8,101 bases of DNA from Alphaproteobacteria bacterium (GTDB lineage: Bacteria > Pseudomonadota > Alphaproteobacteria > SP197), in the NCBI GenBank assembly GCA_022822575.1, contig JAJEBJ010000316.1, forward strand, positions 1 to 8,101. Reading direction: 5' to 3'. The number at the start of each line of letters is the position of its first letter. Position 1 is the stretch's first letter. The notes beneath the pieces are model-generated. The model worked only from the letters and a program-made list of their open reading frames with translations, was not told the DNA's origin and ran no database searches. This document shows, in pieces, positions 1 through 6,204 of the stretch. Made by a program: the position numbers and the translations under genes.

Positions 1-818
1 TTGGTGAAGCTCATCGAGCTCTTCTTGCCAAATGGCGGGTTGGCAAGGACGTAGTCGAATGTCGCCGACGGTGTAGAGATCAGGGCATCAGCAGGTGAGA
101 TCGCCGTCTCGCCTGTCATCTCTCCAATTCCGTGCAGTAGCAGGTTCATCAGGCACAGCCTACGCGTCCCCGCCACGATCTCGTTGCCATGGAACGTCGC
201 GTGCTTCAGGAACGACTTCTGGTCCCTGTCGAGGGCAAAATTATGCGAATCGGTCAGGAAGTCGTGGGCGGCCAGGAAGAATCCGCCGGTTCCGCAGGCC
301 GGGTCCGCGATCGTCTTGCCCGGTTCCGGACGCACACACGCCACCATCGCGCGGATCAAAGCACGGGGCGTGAAATACTGCCCAGCGCCGGACTTGGTGT
401 CCTCTGCGTTGCGCTCCAGTAGCTCCTCGTAAATGTCGCCCTTCACGTCCGCATCCAGCACCACCCAGTTCGTGCCGTCGACCATGTCGATCAGGCGGAA
501 CAGTTTGGCCGGATCGGTGATCTTGTTCTGCGCTTTGGTAAAGATTTGGCCCAACATGCCTTTCTGTTCGCCGAGCCTGCGCAGAAGCGTAACGTAATGC
601 GCCTCGATATCCGCGCCGCGGCGTACAGTCAGGCTTGTCCAGCCATAGCCCTCGGGGATACCGACATTGCGATTGTAGGGCGGCTTGGCATACTCATCCG
701 CCATCTTGAGAAAGATCAGGTAGGTCAGCTGCTCTAGGTAATCGCCATATCCGACGCCGTCGTCACGCAGCGTGGTGCAGAAACTCCAGACCTTGGAGAC
801 GATCGGGGCAGTGTTCAT
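1..818 (-). CDS. hsdM: Type I restriction-modification methyltransferase subunit HsdM, 3' end outside the window
   Basis: HsdM transfers a methyl group from S-adenosylmethionine to the N6 of adenine in the site chosen by HsdS. It works as the M2S methylase and within the R2M2S restriction complex. The visible 272 codons (818 down to 3) stay open and run off the left edge. Residues 1-145 are the N-terminal helical domain typical of HsdM (GDYLEQLTYLIFLKMADEY at about 25-43). GQYFTPR (146-152) leads into the methylase domain. Motif I, DPACGTGG, lies at 172-179 and binds SAM. Catalytic motif IV, NPPF, lies at 260-263. The ATG at 818 overlaps the stop of the preceding nuclease-like gene as ATGA (815-818), so translation is probably coupled. 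It is the last gene of the hsdR-hsdS-X-hsdM run. No lesion is seen in the visible part. Identification as HsdM is secure; C-terminal integrity cannot be judged. Confidence 0.96.
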   Translation of the reverse strand, partial: MNTAPIVSKVWSFCTTLRDDGVGYGDYLEQLTYLIFLKMADEYAKPPYNRNVGIPEGYGWTSLTVRRGADIEAHYVTLLRRLGEQKGMLGQIFTKAQNKITDPAKLFRLIDMVDGTNWVVLDADVKGDIYEELLERNAEDTKSGAGQYFTPRALIRAMVACVRPEPGKTIADPACGTGGFFLAAHDFLTDSHNFALDRDQKSFLKHATFHGNEIVAGTRRLCLMNLLLHGIGEMTGETAISPADALISTPSATFDYVLANPPFGKKSSMSFT

Positions 819-1273
819 GCTCGGACCTCGTGGACAACCAATTCGTCGCCGTCGCCGTCCAGCTCCCAGAATTCCACATCCGGCGGGATCATGTGGGCCT
901 GTGTGCGCAGGAAGTATTCAAGCAAGGACTCAAGGCGACCGGGGCGCACGCTTCGCTCCACGACGAAGATCTTCCTGTAATCCGGCGGCGCCATATGGAA
1001 ATAGAACATGGCCTCTGCCCAGTTTTTCATCTTGGCGCTAGGTATGTTCCCGCCGGAAGTCCAGGTATGGGACTTGCATTCCACGATGACCTTGGGCCTC
1101 TGGGATCCCAGATCAAAGGCATGATGCTTGAGCACCGCGCCCAAGCCACACGGAACCTTGTGGTCGGGTTCCAGCCGAAGGCCGCGTTCGGCAAGAACGT
1201 TCCGGGCCCGCGCTTCGAACGCCCTACCGACATGGGTATTGCTGGTCGATCCGTCTCTCTGAAAATTGTTCAT
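815..1273 (-). CDS. Small PD-(D/E)XK nuclease-like protein embedded in the hsd operon
   Basis: This is a 152-residue protein I cannot name. It carries a pattern consistent with a PD-(D/E)XK nuclease core: a helix with a conserved-looking Glu (GRAFEARA, E20), then HAFDLGS with D54, then a hydrophobic strand with VIVECKSH giving E65 and K67 (E-x-K). The later segments WAEAMFYFHM (85-94) and RKIFVVERS (100-108) look like the following helix and strand of that fold. There is no signal peptide, membrane segment or helicase, so it would act in the cytoplasm, alone or with the Hsd proteins. It starts at ATG 1273, overlapping the hsdS stop (ATGA, 1270-1273), and ends overlapping the hsdM start (ATGA, 815-818). 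It should therefore be made with the methylase subunits. From memory, similar hypothetical proteins occur near type I loci, but I know no tested function. A DNA-binding accessory with a degenerate fold is the alternative. The gene call is firm, the fold likely, the role open. Confidence 0.85.
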   Translation of the reverse strand: MNNFQRDGSTSNTHVGRAFEARARNVLAERGLRLEPDHKVPCGLGAVLKHHAFDLGSQRPKVIVECKSHTWTSGGNIPSAKMKNWAEAMFYFHMAPPDYRKIFVVERSVRPGRLESLLEYFLRTQAHMIPPDVEFWELDGDGDELVVHEVRA

Positions 1274-2814
1274 GCCTCTACCCGCATCTTCTTTCTCCTT
1301 ACAGGTGTCCTGCCGTCCGCGGTTCGGATCCGCGTAAGCAGGGTGGAGGCGGGCTCGTCGTCTGGATCTTGGGGGACGAGTTGGCCAGCGAAGGCTTTCT
1401 TCAGGAAGGACTGGCGAAGTGCTTCGGCGCGGGCGAGGTTGGTGTCGATTTCCGCCTCCAGCATCTCGGCAGCTTCAAGGCGGGCGTCGAGAATTCGGAC
1501 AATTTCGGATTGTTCGGCAGAGGAGCAGATTGGGACGCTTAATTCTTGCAGCTCTTTCGCACTGATGTTGTTCACGCCGCTTGTAGATTTCGCCTTGGCT
1601 TCGATTTGAGCGCGTACTCTCGGATCGATCATCAAGTAGACAAGATTCTTGGGAACGAGTGAGACGAAGATTGGGCGTAGCCTGATGAGGTATCCTGCAA
1701 AAAGAAATTCGGTGTCTCCCGCATTTACCAGCGCGGGTTTGCCAACGATCGTAAGGCTGCCATTGGAGCGGACAGTCAGGACATCTCCTTCGACCAGTCG
1801 ATACTGCTCAACCTCATCCTCATCGAAGTCGGCGGATTTGAGGTCAGTGGGATCAATCCGGCCCAAACCAATATTCGGAATGCGTAGTACACCCTTCGCG
1901 CCAGCGCCATAGTTACATTTCTTGGACGTTCCATATGTCGGATCGTCGATTAGAAGGCCCAGTGGCACCAGGGTCCAACCGAGAACCCCAATGTCTATTG
2001 CTTTAGCGGGAATCTCTCGAGGCTGCTTTGGCTTCCTGGGTTTCCTGCGCTTTTCGCCGTCTCTTTTCCATTTGGCAAGTGCTTGCTCCCATTTGTCGAG
2101 GTCGGCCTGATAGCGGGTCTCGCGCTCTTCGCGAATGCGGGCAAGCAGCTCATCTGGGCTCTCGAGCTTATCTGGGTTCTGCACCCGCCAGTCGGCGGTG
2201 AGCCGGCCTTCGAAGGCTGATTTGAGGAGTGACTGACGGTAGAGAGCGATGGAGCGCTTTGCAACCCGAAGGCTCTCGACACCCTTATCGATCTCAGCGA
2301 ATAGGACATCGATCCTCTCGACGATGCGCCGTTGTTCTTTTATGGGCGGCAAACCAACTTCGTGCTCCTCGAGAATGGCGGCAGATACGCGCTTCTGGCC
2401 TACTGCTCCGGTCATATTGTGTTCGGCGTGAGAGCGGAAAGCTCGGTTGGATACAGCGTGATAAATGAAGCGCGGGTCGATGCCCTGTCGTGGTCTCAAC
2501 ACGTGAAATTCGGTCGAACCAAAGCCGTATGTATTCGCTAAATTGGGGATGATGGCCATCTTGCCGTTTTCCATGCACGGCGTGATTTTGGCGAAGAGAA
2601 CATCGCCCTTTCGGAACGGTGTATAACCCTTGAGGACGGTCTCAAAATTCCGAGTCTCGCTGACGTCAATCTTGCCGGTTTCTGCTTCGACGGCAGACAT
2701 CGGCACAAAGGACACTACGCTGGCAGGATCAAGGGCAGACTTGTCAACGCGCGGGTTAATGGAGCAAATCTCGGATAACCGCGCGCTGGCCCACCCTCCC
2801 GGCAATTCCGTCAT
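1270..2814 (-). CDS. hsdS: Type I restriction-modification specificity subunit HsdS
   Basis: HsdS recognises the bipartite DNA site and holds two HsdM (and HsdR) subunits on it. The 514 residues show the classical two-repeat layout. Target recognition domain 1 is at about 1-155, starting MTELPGGWA with an xPxxW-like motif. A central conserved helix and spacer cover about 156-275, starting LPPIKEQRRIVERID. Domain 2 covers about 276-428 (GWTLVPLG at 279-286). A distal conserved helix follows at about 429-514. The duplication is visible: YRQSLLKSAFEGRL (192-205) matches LRQSFLKKAFAGQL (466-479). The central spacer is long and strongly charged, with a Lys/Arg/Pro tract around 251-267. Both recognition domains are less GC-rich than the flanking hsdR, as expected for domain swapping. 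The start ATG overlaps the hsdR stop (ATGA, 2811-2814) and the stop overlaps the nuclease-like gene. The gene appears intact. Its target sequence cannot be predicted by eye. Confidence 0.96.
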   Translation of the reverse strand: MTELPGGWASARLSEICSINPRVDKSALDPASVVSFVPMSAVEAETGKIDVSETRNFETVLKGYTPFRKGDVLFAKITPCMENGKMAIIPNLANTYGFGSTEFHVLRPRQGIDPRFIYHAVSNRAFRSHAEHNMTGAVGQKRVSAAILEEHEVGLPPIKEQRRIVERIDVLFAEIDKGVESLRVAKRSIALYRQSLLKSAFEGRLTADWRVQNPDKLESPDELLARIREERETRYQADLDKWEQALAKWKRDGEKRRKPRKPKQPREIPAKAIDIGVLGWTLVPLGLLIDDPTYGTSKKCNYGAGAKGVLRIPNIGLGRIDPTDLKSADFDEDEVEQYRLVEGDVLTVRSNGSLTIVGKPALVNAGDTEFLFAGYLIRLRPIFVSLVPKNLVYLMIDPRVRAQIEAKAKSTSGVNNISAKELQELSVPICSSAEQSEIVRILDARLEAAEMLEAEIDTNLARAEALRQSFLKKAFAGQLVPQDPDDEPASTLLTRIRTADGRTPVRRKKMRVEA

Positions 2815-5561
2815 GCCGCGAGCGCCTCGTTCATCTCGGACATGACATCATCCATCCTGTCGCCGAAGAGAACGTACATTCGACCCAGACCGCCATGTGC
2901 ATCGAAGGGAGCCAGCTCCAGATCGTCGCGCTCGACGGTGATGGAGGTAGCAAGGTGGTCCCGGATCATGCGCAACCAGTCCATCTGTTCGTCGGTGAAC
3001 TTCTCGCCCGCCCCGGCGTGCCGGTTCAGGATCCAGTTCTGGAAATTCCTCCGCACCCGATCCGAATGGCGAGTCAGCGTTTCGTCCAGGCCGCAGACAC
3101 GGCGAATGAGGGCGATCATCGCGGTGAGGTCACTGGCCGGGTTGGCGCCCTTGTAGTCGTCGAGATGCGCGTAGGCGCGCCAGACGGTCAGTGGGGCAAG
3201 TCTCGGACGGTCTTCCTTCAGCTTCGCCAGCATGTCCTTGACCATGGTGTAGGTTACCTTGGACCGGCGCGCGGGATGGCTGAAGTAGATGGTCAGCGCC
3301 TCGATCTTGTCGCGGTTCTCCTTGAGATAGTCCTCGAACTCTTGTGCGATCGTCTCCGCGTTCTTCGCCACATCCCCGGCCCATTCGGCGCGCACGAGCG
3401 TGTCGAGGTTGTCATGGTCAATGGTCTGCTCGTTGGCGCGGCGGATCGTGTCCATGAGATTGATGAGCGGTCCGGTGAACACGTTGGCGGCGCGTTTAAC
3501 GCGTTCCTCGCGGGCGGTCCGCATGGCGGTGTCGCTGGGTTCGGCGTGGCCGGCGACCTTGGCATCGGCCTCGATCTTGTCGGGGTCGACGGCGTCGAAC
3601 AGGTCACGGACGATGTCGGTGAGGGACTTGCCGGCCGTCTCCGCAATCCTGGTCTGGTCTTCCGCCCCAAGCTTGTTGTCTAGGCGCGAGAGGCGCGCGG
3701 CCAGCGAGCTCACCGTCTCCTCCGACCGGTCACCCATCATCAGCCCCATGGCGAGATCCTTGAACGGGATCGATGGTTTGGTGTCGAGCGGCTGGCTGGC
3801 GGTCTTGAGCGATCGGGTGACGCCGACGGCGTCGACGATGACGTAATGGGTCTTGGCCTGGGCCGAGGGGGTGACCTTCTGGAGATCATCCGGCGTGAGG
3901 ACACGAGTCCCGCGACCCTTCATCTGCTCGAAGTAGTTGCGTGATTTCACGTCGCGCATGAAGAGCAGGCATTCGAGCGGCTTCACGTCGGTGCCTGTCG
4001 CGATCATGTCCACGGTGACGGCAATGCGCGGGTTGTAGTCGTTACGCAAAGCCGCGAGGGAGGACTTGGGGTTCTTGGCGGCGTTGGTGATCTTGCGGCA
4101 GAAATCGTTGCCCTCGCCGAACTCCTGCCGGATGGTCTGGACGATGTCGTCGGCGTGGCTGTCGGTCTTGGCGAAGACTAGGGTCTTGGGCAACTCGTCG
4201 CGCCCGGGAAACATCTCCGGCCACTTGTCGCGGAACGTGCGGGCGACGGTGCGAATCTGGTCGGGGTTCACGACCGAGCGGTCGAGCTGGGAAGCCTTGT
4301 ACTCCTCTTGCTCTTCCTGCACTTCCCAGCGGCGGGCGCGGGTTTCGCGCTCACGCTTTTCGACGAGTTGCTCGGCCTGCAACGTTTCGCCTCCTTGGGT
4401 GATCCGCGTTTCAATGAGATAGATCTCATTGCCCACATTGACCTTGTCGGCAACCGCCCGCTCGTGGCTGTATTCGCTGACTACGTTCTTCTGGAAGAAC
4501 CCGTAGGTTCGATTGTCCGGCGTGGCGGTAAGCCCGATCAAGTAGGCGTCGAAGTACTCGATCACCTGGCGCCAGAGGTTGTAGATCGATCGGTGGCACT
4601 CGTCGATTACGACCACATCGAAACTCTCTGGCGGTAGGTTGGGGTTGTAGACGACAGGAAGCGGCTCCTTGCGTCGCCATGTCCGTTCCTCGGGATGTTC
4701 CTCCTCCGCGCCTTCGGTCAGTTCTTCGCCCTTCAGGGTGGCGTACATGCGCTGGATCGTGGAGATGACGACTTGACTGTCGCCGGCGATGTGAGGCGAG
4801 GTGAGCCGCTGGACGTTGTAGAGCTCCGTGAACTTGCGGTTGTCGTCGTTGGGGATGAAGGCCATGAACTCTTGTTCGGCTTGCTCGCCCAGGTTCCGAG
4901 TATCGACGAGAAAGAGGACGCGGCGGGCGTCGGCGTGCTTCAGCAAACGGTAGACCTGCGTTATTGCGGTGAAGGTCTTGCCGGCGCCGGTCGCCATCTG
5001 GACGAGTGCGCGTGGCCTGTCGGCCTTCAGCGAGGTTTCGAGATTGGTGATCGCATTGATCTGGCACTCGCGCAGGCCGACGGGGTTCAGCGGAGGGAGC
5101 GTGGCGATGCCCGACCGGAAGGACCGTGGCGCGAGCGTCCATGTTTTGAAGGTCTCCGGACGGTGGAAGGTGAAGACTTCGCGGGAGCGAGGATTGGGGT
5201 CGCGCCCGTTTGTGAACCGCGTAATCTGCCCGGTACTCTCATAGAGAAAGGGCAGAGGTTCGGCGTTCGAAACCCACTTCAGCTCCGCATTGGCGTAACC
5301 CTCGGACTGTTCTTCAACTGTCGTGAGCCTGGCTCCCCAGCTGTCCGGCTTGGCCTCGACAACCCCGACGGCCCGCCTGTCAGCGAAGAGAACGTAGTCG
5401 GCGGGTCCAATGTCGGTCTGGTACTCGCGCACCGCAATTCCAAGCCCTGCGTTGAAGTCCAGCGCGTCCTTGTCCTGCACCTTCCAGCCCGCCGCCCGGA
5501 GGCGATCATCGATCCGGTCGCGGGCACCCTGTTCCGGGGTCTGGTTGACGTCATGTGGCAT
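2811..5561 (-). CDS. hsdR: Type I restriction enzyme subunit HsdR (nuclease and DNA translocase)
   Basis: HsdR translocates DNA with ATP and cuts unmethylated DNA away from the recognition site, as part of R2M2S. From the ATG at 5561 the protein has 916 residues. The N-terminal PD-(D/E)XK nuclease shows PADY with D55 and VEAK with E69 and K71. The SF2 motor follows: Walker A ATGAGKT (190-196), motif II DECH (320-323), motif III LTATP (344-348), motif V ATGTDV (521-526) and motif VI QMKGRGTR (546-553). The C-terminal part, from about 640, looks like the EcoEI-type HsdR C-terminal domain, and the length fits that shorter class better than the EcoKI class of over 1,100 residues. An in-frame TTG at 5573 would add four residues and overlap the stop of the upstream antitoxin remnant (TTGA). 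AAAGG sits only one base from TTG and 13 from ATG, so the start is not settled. All catalytic motifs are present and the gene appears functional. It is the first intact gene of the operon. Confidence 0.96.
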   Translation of the reverse strand: MPHDVNQTPEQGARDRIDDRLRAAGWKVQDKDALDFNAGLGIAVREYQTDIGPADYVLFADRRAVGVVEAKPDSWGARLTTVEEQSEGYANAELKWVSNAEPLPFLYESTGQITRFTNGRDPNPRSREVFTFHRPETFKTWTLAPRSFRSGIATLPPLNPVGLRECQINAITNLETSLKADRPRALVQMATGAGKTFTAITQVYRLLKHADARRVLFLVDTRNLGEQAEQEFMAFIPNDDNRKFTELYNVQRLTSPHIAGDSQVVISTIQRMYATLKGEELTEGAEEEHPEERTWRRKEPLPVVYNPNLPPESFDVVVIDECHRSIYNLWRQVIEYFDAYLIGLTATPDNRTYGFFQKNVVSEYSHERAVADKVNVGNEIYLIETRITQGGETLQAEQLVEKRERETRARRWEVQEEQEEYKASQLDRSVVNPDQIRTVARTFRDKWPEMFPGRDELPKTLVFAKTDSHADDIVQTIRQEFGEGNDFCRKITNAAKNPKSSLAALRNDYNPRIAVTVDMIATGTDVKPLECLLFMRDVKSRNYFEQMKGRGTRVLTPDDLQKVTPSAQAKTHYVIVDAVGVTRSLKTASQPLDTKPSIPFKDLAMGLMMGDRSEETVSSLAARLSRLDNKLGAEDQTRIAETAGKSLTDIVRDLFDAVDPDKIEADAKVAGHAEPSDTAMRTAREERVKRAANVFTGPLINLMDTIRRANEQTIDHDNLDTLVRAEWAGDVAKNAETIAQEFEDYLKENRDKIEALTIYFSHPARRSKVTYTMVKDMLAKLKEDRPRLAPLTVWRAYAHLDDYKGANPASDLTAMIALIRRVCGLDETLTRHSDRVRRNFQNWILNRHAGAGEKFTDEQMDWLRMIRDHLATSITVERDDLELAPFDAHGGLGRMYVLFGDRMDDVMSEMNEALAA

Positions 5562-5569
5562 ACGGTTGC

Positions 5570-5847
5570 TCAAGCCTTTATTGCGCTGTCACGGACAGGC
5601 GGAGTCGGATAGGTACCCGTGACTGCGATAGCCTTTTGGACCGGAGGCGGAAGCTCGACACCGCGGTCCTCCCCGAAATGACGCGCGAAGAACTCGGACG
5701 GCTTTGGGCGGCGCTCGCCCTTCGCGCGCTTCTCGTTGACCAAGCGGCGCACCAACTCCTCCATCGACACGCCGGCCTGCCGGGCCTCGCGCCGGAGTCA
5801 GGACTTGTCCCCGGGATCGATGTCGCAGACGGTGATGCTGGTCCCAT
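5570..5847 (-). pseudogene. Broken FitA-like ribbon-helix-helix antitoxin
   Basis: With two corrections this reads as an antitoxin of the FitA/plasmid-stability type: start GTSITVCDIDPGDKS, then REARQAGVSMEELVRRL, then PKPSEFFARHFG and GVELPPP. Such proteins bind operator DNA with a short N-terminal ribbon-helix-helix and neutralise a VapC/PIN-domain RNase. The natural start is ATG 5847, seven bases after a perfect AGGAGG (5855-5860), but it is one base out of frame with the antitoxin. Adding one G to the GGG run after ATG restores the frame. A second lesion is an in-frame TGA at 5800-5798, where related proteins have Trp after DKS. An internal ATG at 5770 leaves an open remnant of 66 codons without the DNA-binding strand. 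It ends at TGA 5572-5570, overlapping the possible TTG start of hsdR. The last 20 or so residues look unlike the family's usual end, and no toxin gene follows. An upstream in-frame ATG at 5893 avoids the frameshift but not the TGA. Family assignment is from remembered motifs. Confidence 0.72.
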
Positions 5848-5900
5848 GCCGGCGCCTCCTGTTCGGTCGGGAACCCTTGAACGAACCTCCCATTGATAAA

Positions 5901-5927
5901 ATTATGATATCAGGAATTGCGGGTCAA
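5901..5927 (-). promoter_or_regulatory. Putative promoter of the antitoxin remnant / hsd operon
   Basis: On the minus strand TTGACC (5927-5922, five of six to the -35 consensus) is followed after 15 bases by CATAAT (5906-5901, five of six to the -10). A 17-base spacing would use TAATTT instead, a poorer match. Transcription would start near 5894, giving about 47 bases of leader before the AGGAGG/ATG of the antitoxin remnant. The -10 area overlaps ATGATATCAT (5904-5913), a perfect 10-base palindrome. A ribbon-helix-helix antitoxin could once have used it as an operator. I see no other obvious promoter before hsdR, so the operon may depend on this one. Short spacing keeps confidence modest. Confidence 0.4.
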
Positions 5928-6031
5928 ACGGCTTGCGGCTCCGGTTTGTGGGGCACGTCGATGCCGCAGGTTTCACCTATGGCTCCACAAGCTTTACGCA
6001 ACCGGTCACGGCTCCTGTCGTAGTCGCACAT
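5924..6031 (-). CDS. Doubtful small ORF, 35 residues, unknown
   Basis: This is an ATG-to-TGA frame of 35 codons, upstream of and on the same strand as the antitoxin remnant. It begins MCDYDRSRDRLRKACG and has a charged, cysteine-containing composition with mostly sensible codons. Against it: no Shine-Dalgarno sequence precedes the ATG, its end overlaps the proposed -35 box of the antitoxin promoter, and it lies over an inverted repeat. It resembles no family I know. It could be a small accessory protein, the decayed end of a lost gene, or chance. Confidence 0.2.
   Translation of the reverse strand: MCDYDRSRDRLRKACGAIGETCGIDVPHKPEPQAV
5941..6005. repeat. Nested imperfect inverted repeat
   Basis: CCGGTT (5941-5946) pairs with AACCGG (6000-6005), and the directly adjoining TTGTGG (5946-5951) pairs with CCACAA (5985-5990), leaving an unpaired bulge on the right arm. 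This gives about 11 paired positions around a 33-base loop. It lies in the region between the divergent operons. It could be a protein-binding site or part of a transfer origin, but arms this short can arise by chance. Confidence 0.35.
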
Positions 6032-6093
6032 ATTACTGCGCACTTAAGCACATTCATATCGTAAAGCAGTTGATATATTTTGTTCGGGCCTGC

Positions 6094-6122
6094 TTGAAGC
6101 TCTCATATTTTCGTATTATATT
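6094..6122 (+). promoter_or_regulatory. Putative promoter of the conjugation operon
   Basis: TTGAAG (6094-6099, four of six to the -35 consensus) and TATATT (6117-6122, five of six to the -10) are separated by exactly 17 bases in the AT-rich part of the intergenic region. Transcription would begin near 6128-6130, leaving a leader of about 75 bases that includes the hairpin at 6165-6182 before the GTG at 6205. Overlapping alternatives such as TATTAT at 6114 exist, so the exact -10 is uncertain. Confidence 0.4.
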
Positions 6123-6164
6123 CGTTATCGTAAGACCGATGGGAACGCCTGCGGGAAACCCCCG

Positions 6165-6182
6165 GTGTCGTTTCCGCGACAC
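6165..6182. repeat. Short perfect inverted repeat in the tra leader
   Basis: GTGTCG (6165-6170) and CGACAC (6177-6182) form a perfect six-base stem with a six-base loop, 22 bases before the start of the TraD-like ORF. An alternative pairing uses GCGGGAAA (6151-6158) with TTTCCGC (6171-6177) and would exclude this one. No U-tract follows, so it is not an obvious terminator. It may be a regulator site, a leader mRNA structure, or a relaxase-binding hairpin. Confidence 0.4.
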
Positions 6183-6204
6183 GTAGGTCCCGGAGAACAC
6201 TTTT

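Larger units (their letters stand above)
5848..6204. other. Divergent intergenic region between the hsd and conjugation operons
   Basis: These roughly 350 bases hold no convincing gene. The part from about 6030 to 6130 is clearly AT-richer than anything else in the window. Going left to right it contains the antitoxin ribosome binding site (5855-5860, minus), a minus-strand promoter candidate, a doubtful minus-strand ORF of 35 codons, an imperfect nested inverted repeat (5941-6005), a plus-strand promoter candidate (6094-6122), and a perfect short hairpin (6165-6182). The octamer TATCGTAA occurs twice in direct orientation, at 6057-6064 and 6126-6133. This composition, next to a relaxase operon, is what an origin of transfer or a shared regulatory region often looks like, but no nic site can be assigned by eye. 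Confidence 0.6.

Noticed and set aside
830..1609. Plus-strand open frame of 259 codons
   Set aside because: It is antisense to the nuclease-like gene and the end of hsdS, both of which are fixed by motifs and by ATGA overlaps.
2895..3683. Plus-strand open frame of 262 codons
   Set aside because: It is antisense to the hsdR C-terminal domain and its residue composition is what complementing hsdR codons gives.
4695..5612. Plus-strand open frame of 305 codons
   Set aside because: It lies opposite hsdR, across the Walker A and nuclease regions. The hsdR frame explains the sequence and this one has no domain or ribosome binding site.
5798..5800. In-frame TGA as a recoded codon (readthrough or selenocysteine)
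   Set aside because: No SECIS-like hairpin was evident just downstream, and the position is Trp in related antitoxins, so a TGG-to-TGA point mutation is simpler, especially with a second lesion nearby.
5578..5847. An 89-codon frame starting at the well-placed ATG 5847
   Set aside because: The start and ribosome binding site are good, but the translation is Ser/Arg/Pro-rich nonsense, while the next frame reads as a known antitoxin family. It is better explained as the frameshifted pseudogene.
5943..5956. G-rich stretch resembling the GTGGGG part of the F-plasmid nic region
   Set aside because: The match is too short and lacks the rest of the nic region and the neighbouring relaxase hairpin. 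It is not usable as evidence for a nic site.
6165..6182. Hairpin considered as a rho-independent terminator
   Set aside because: The stem is only six pairs with no T-tract on either side, and it lies inside the leader of the tra operon.
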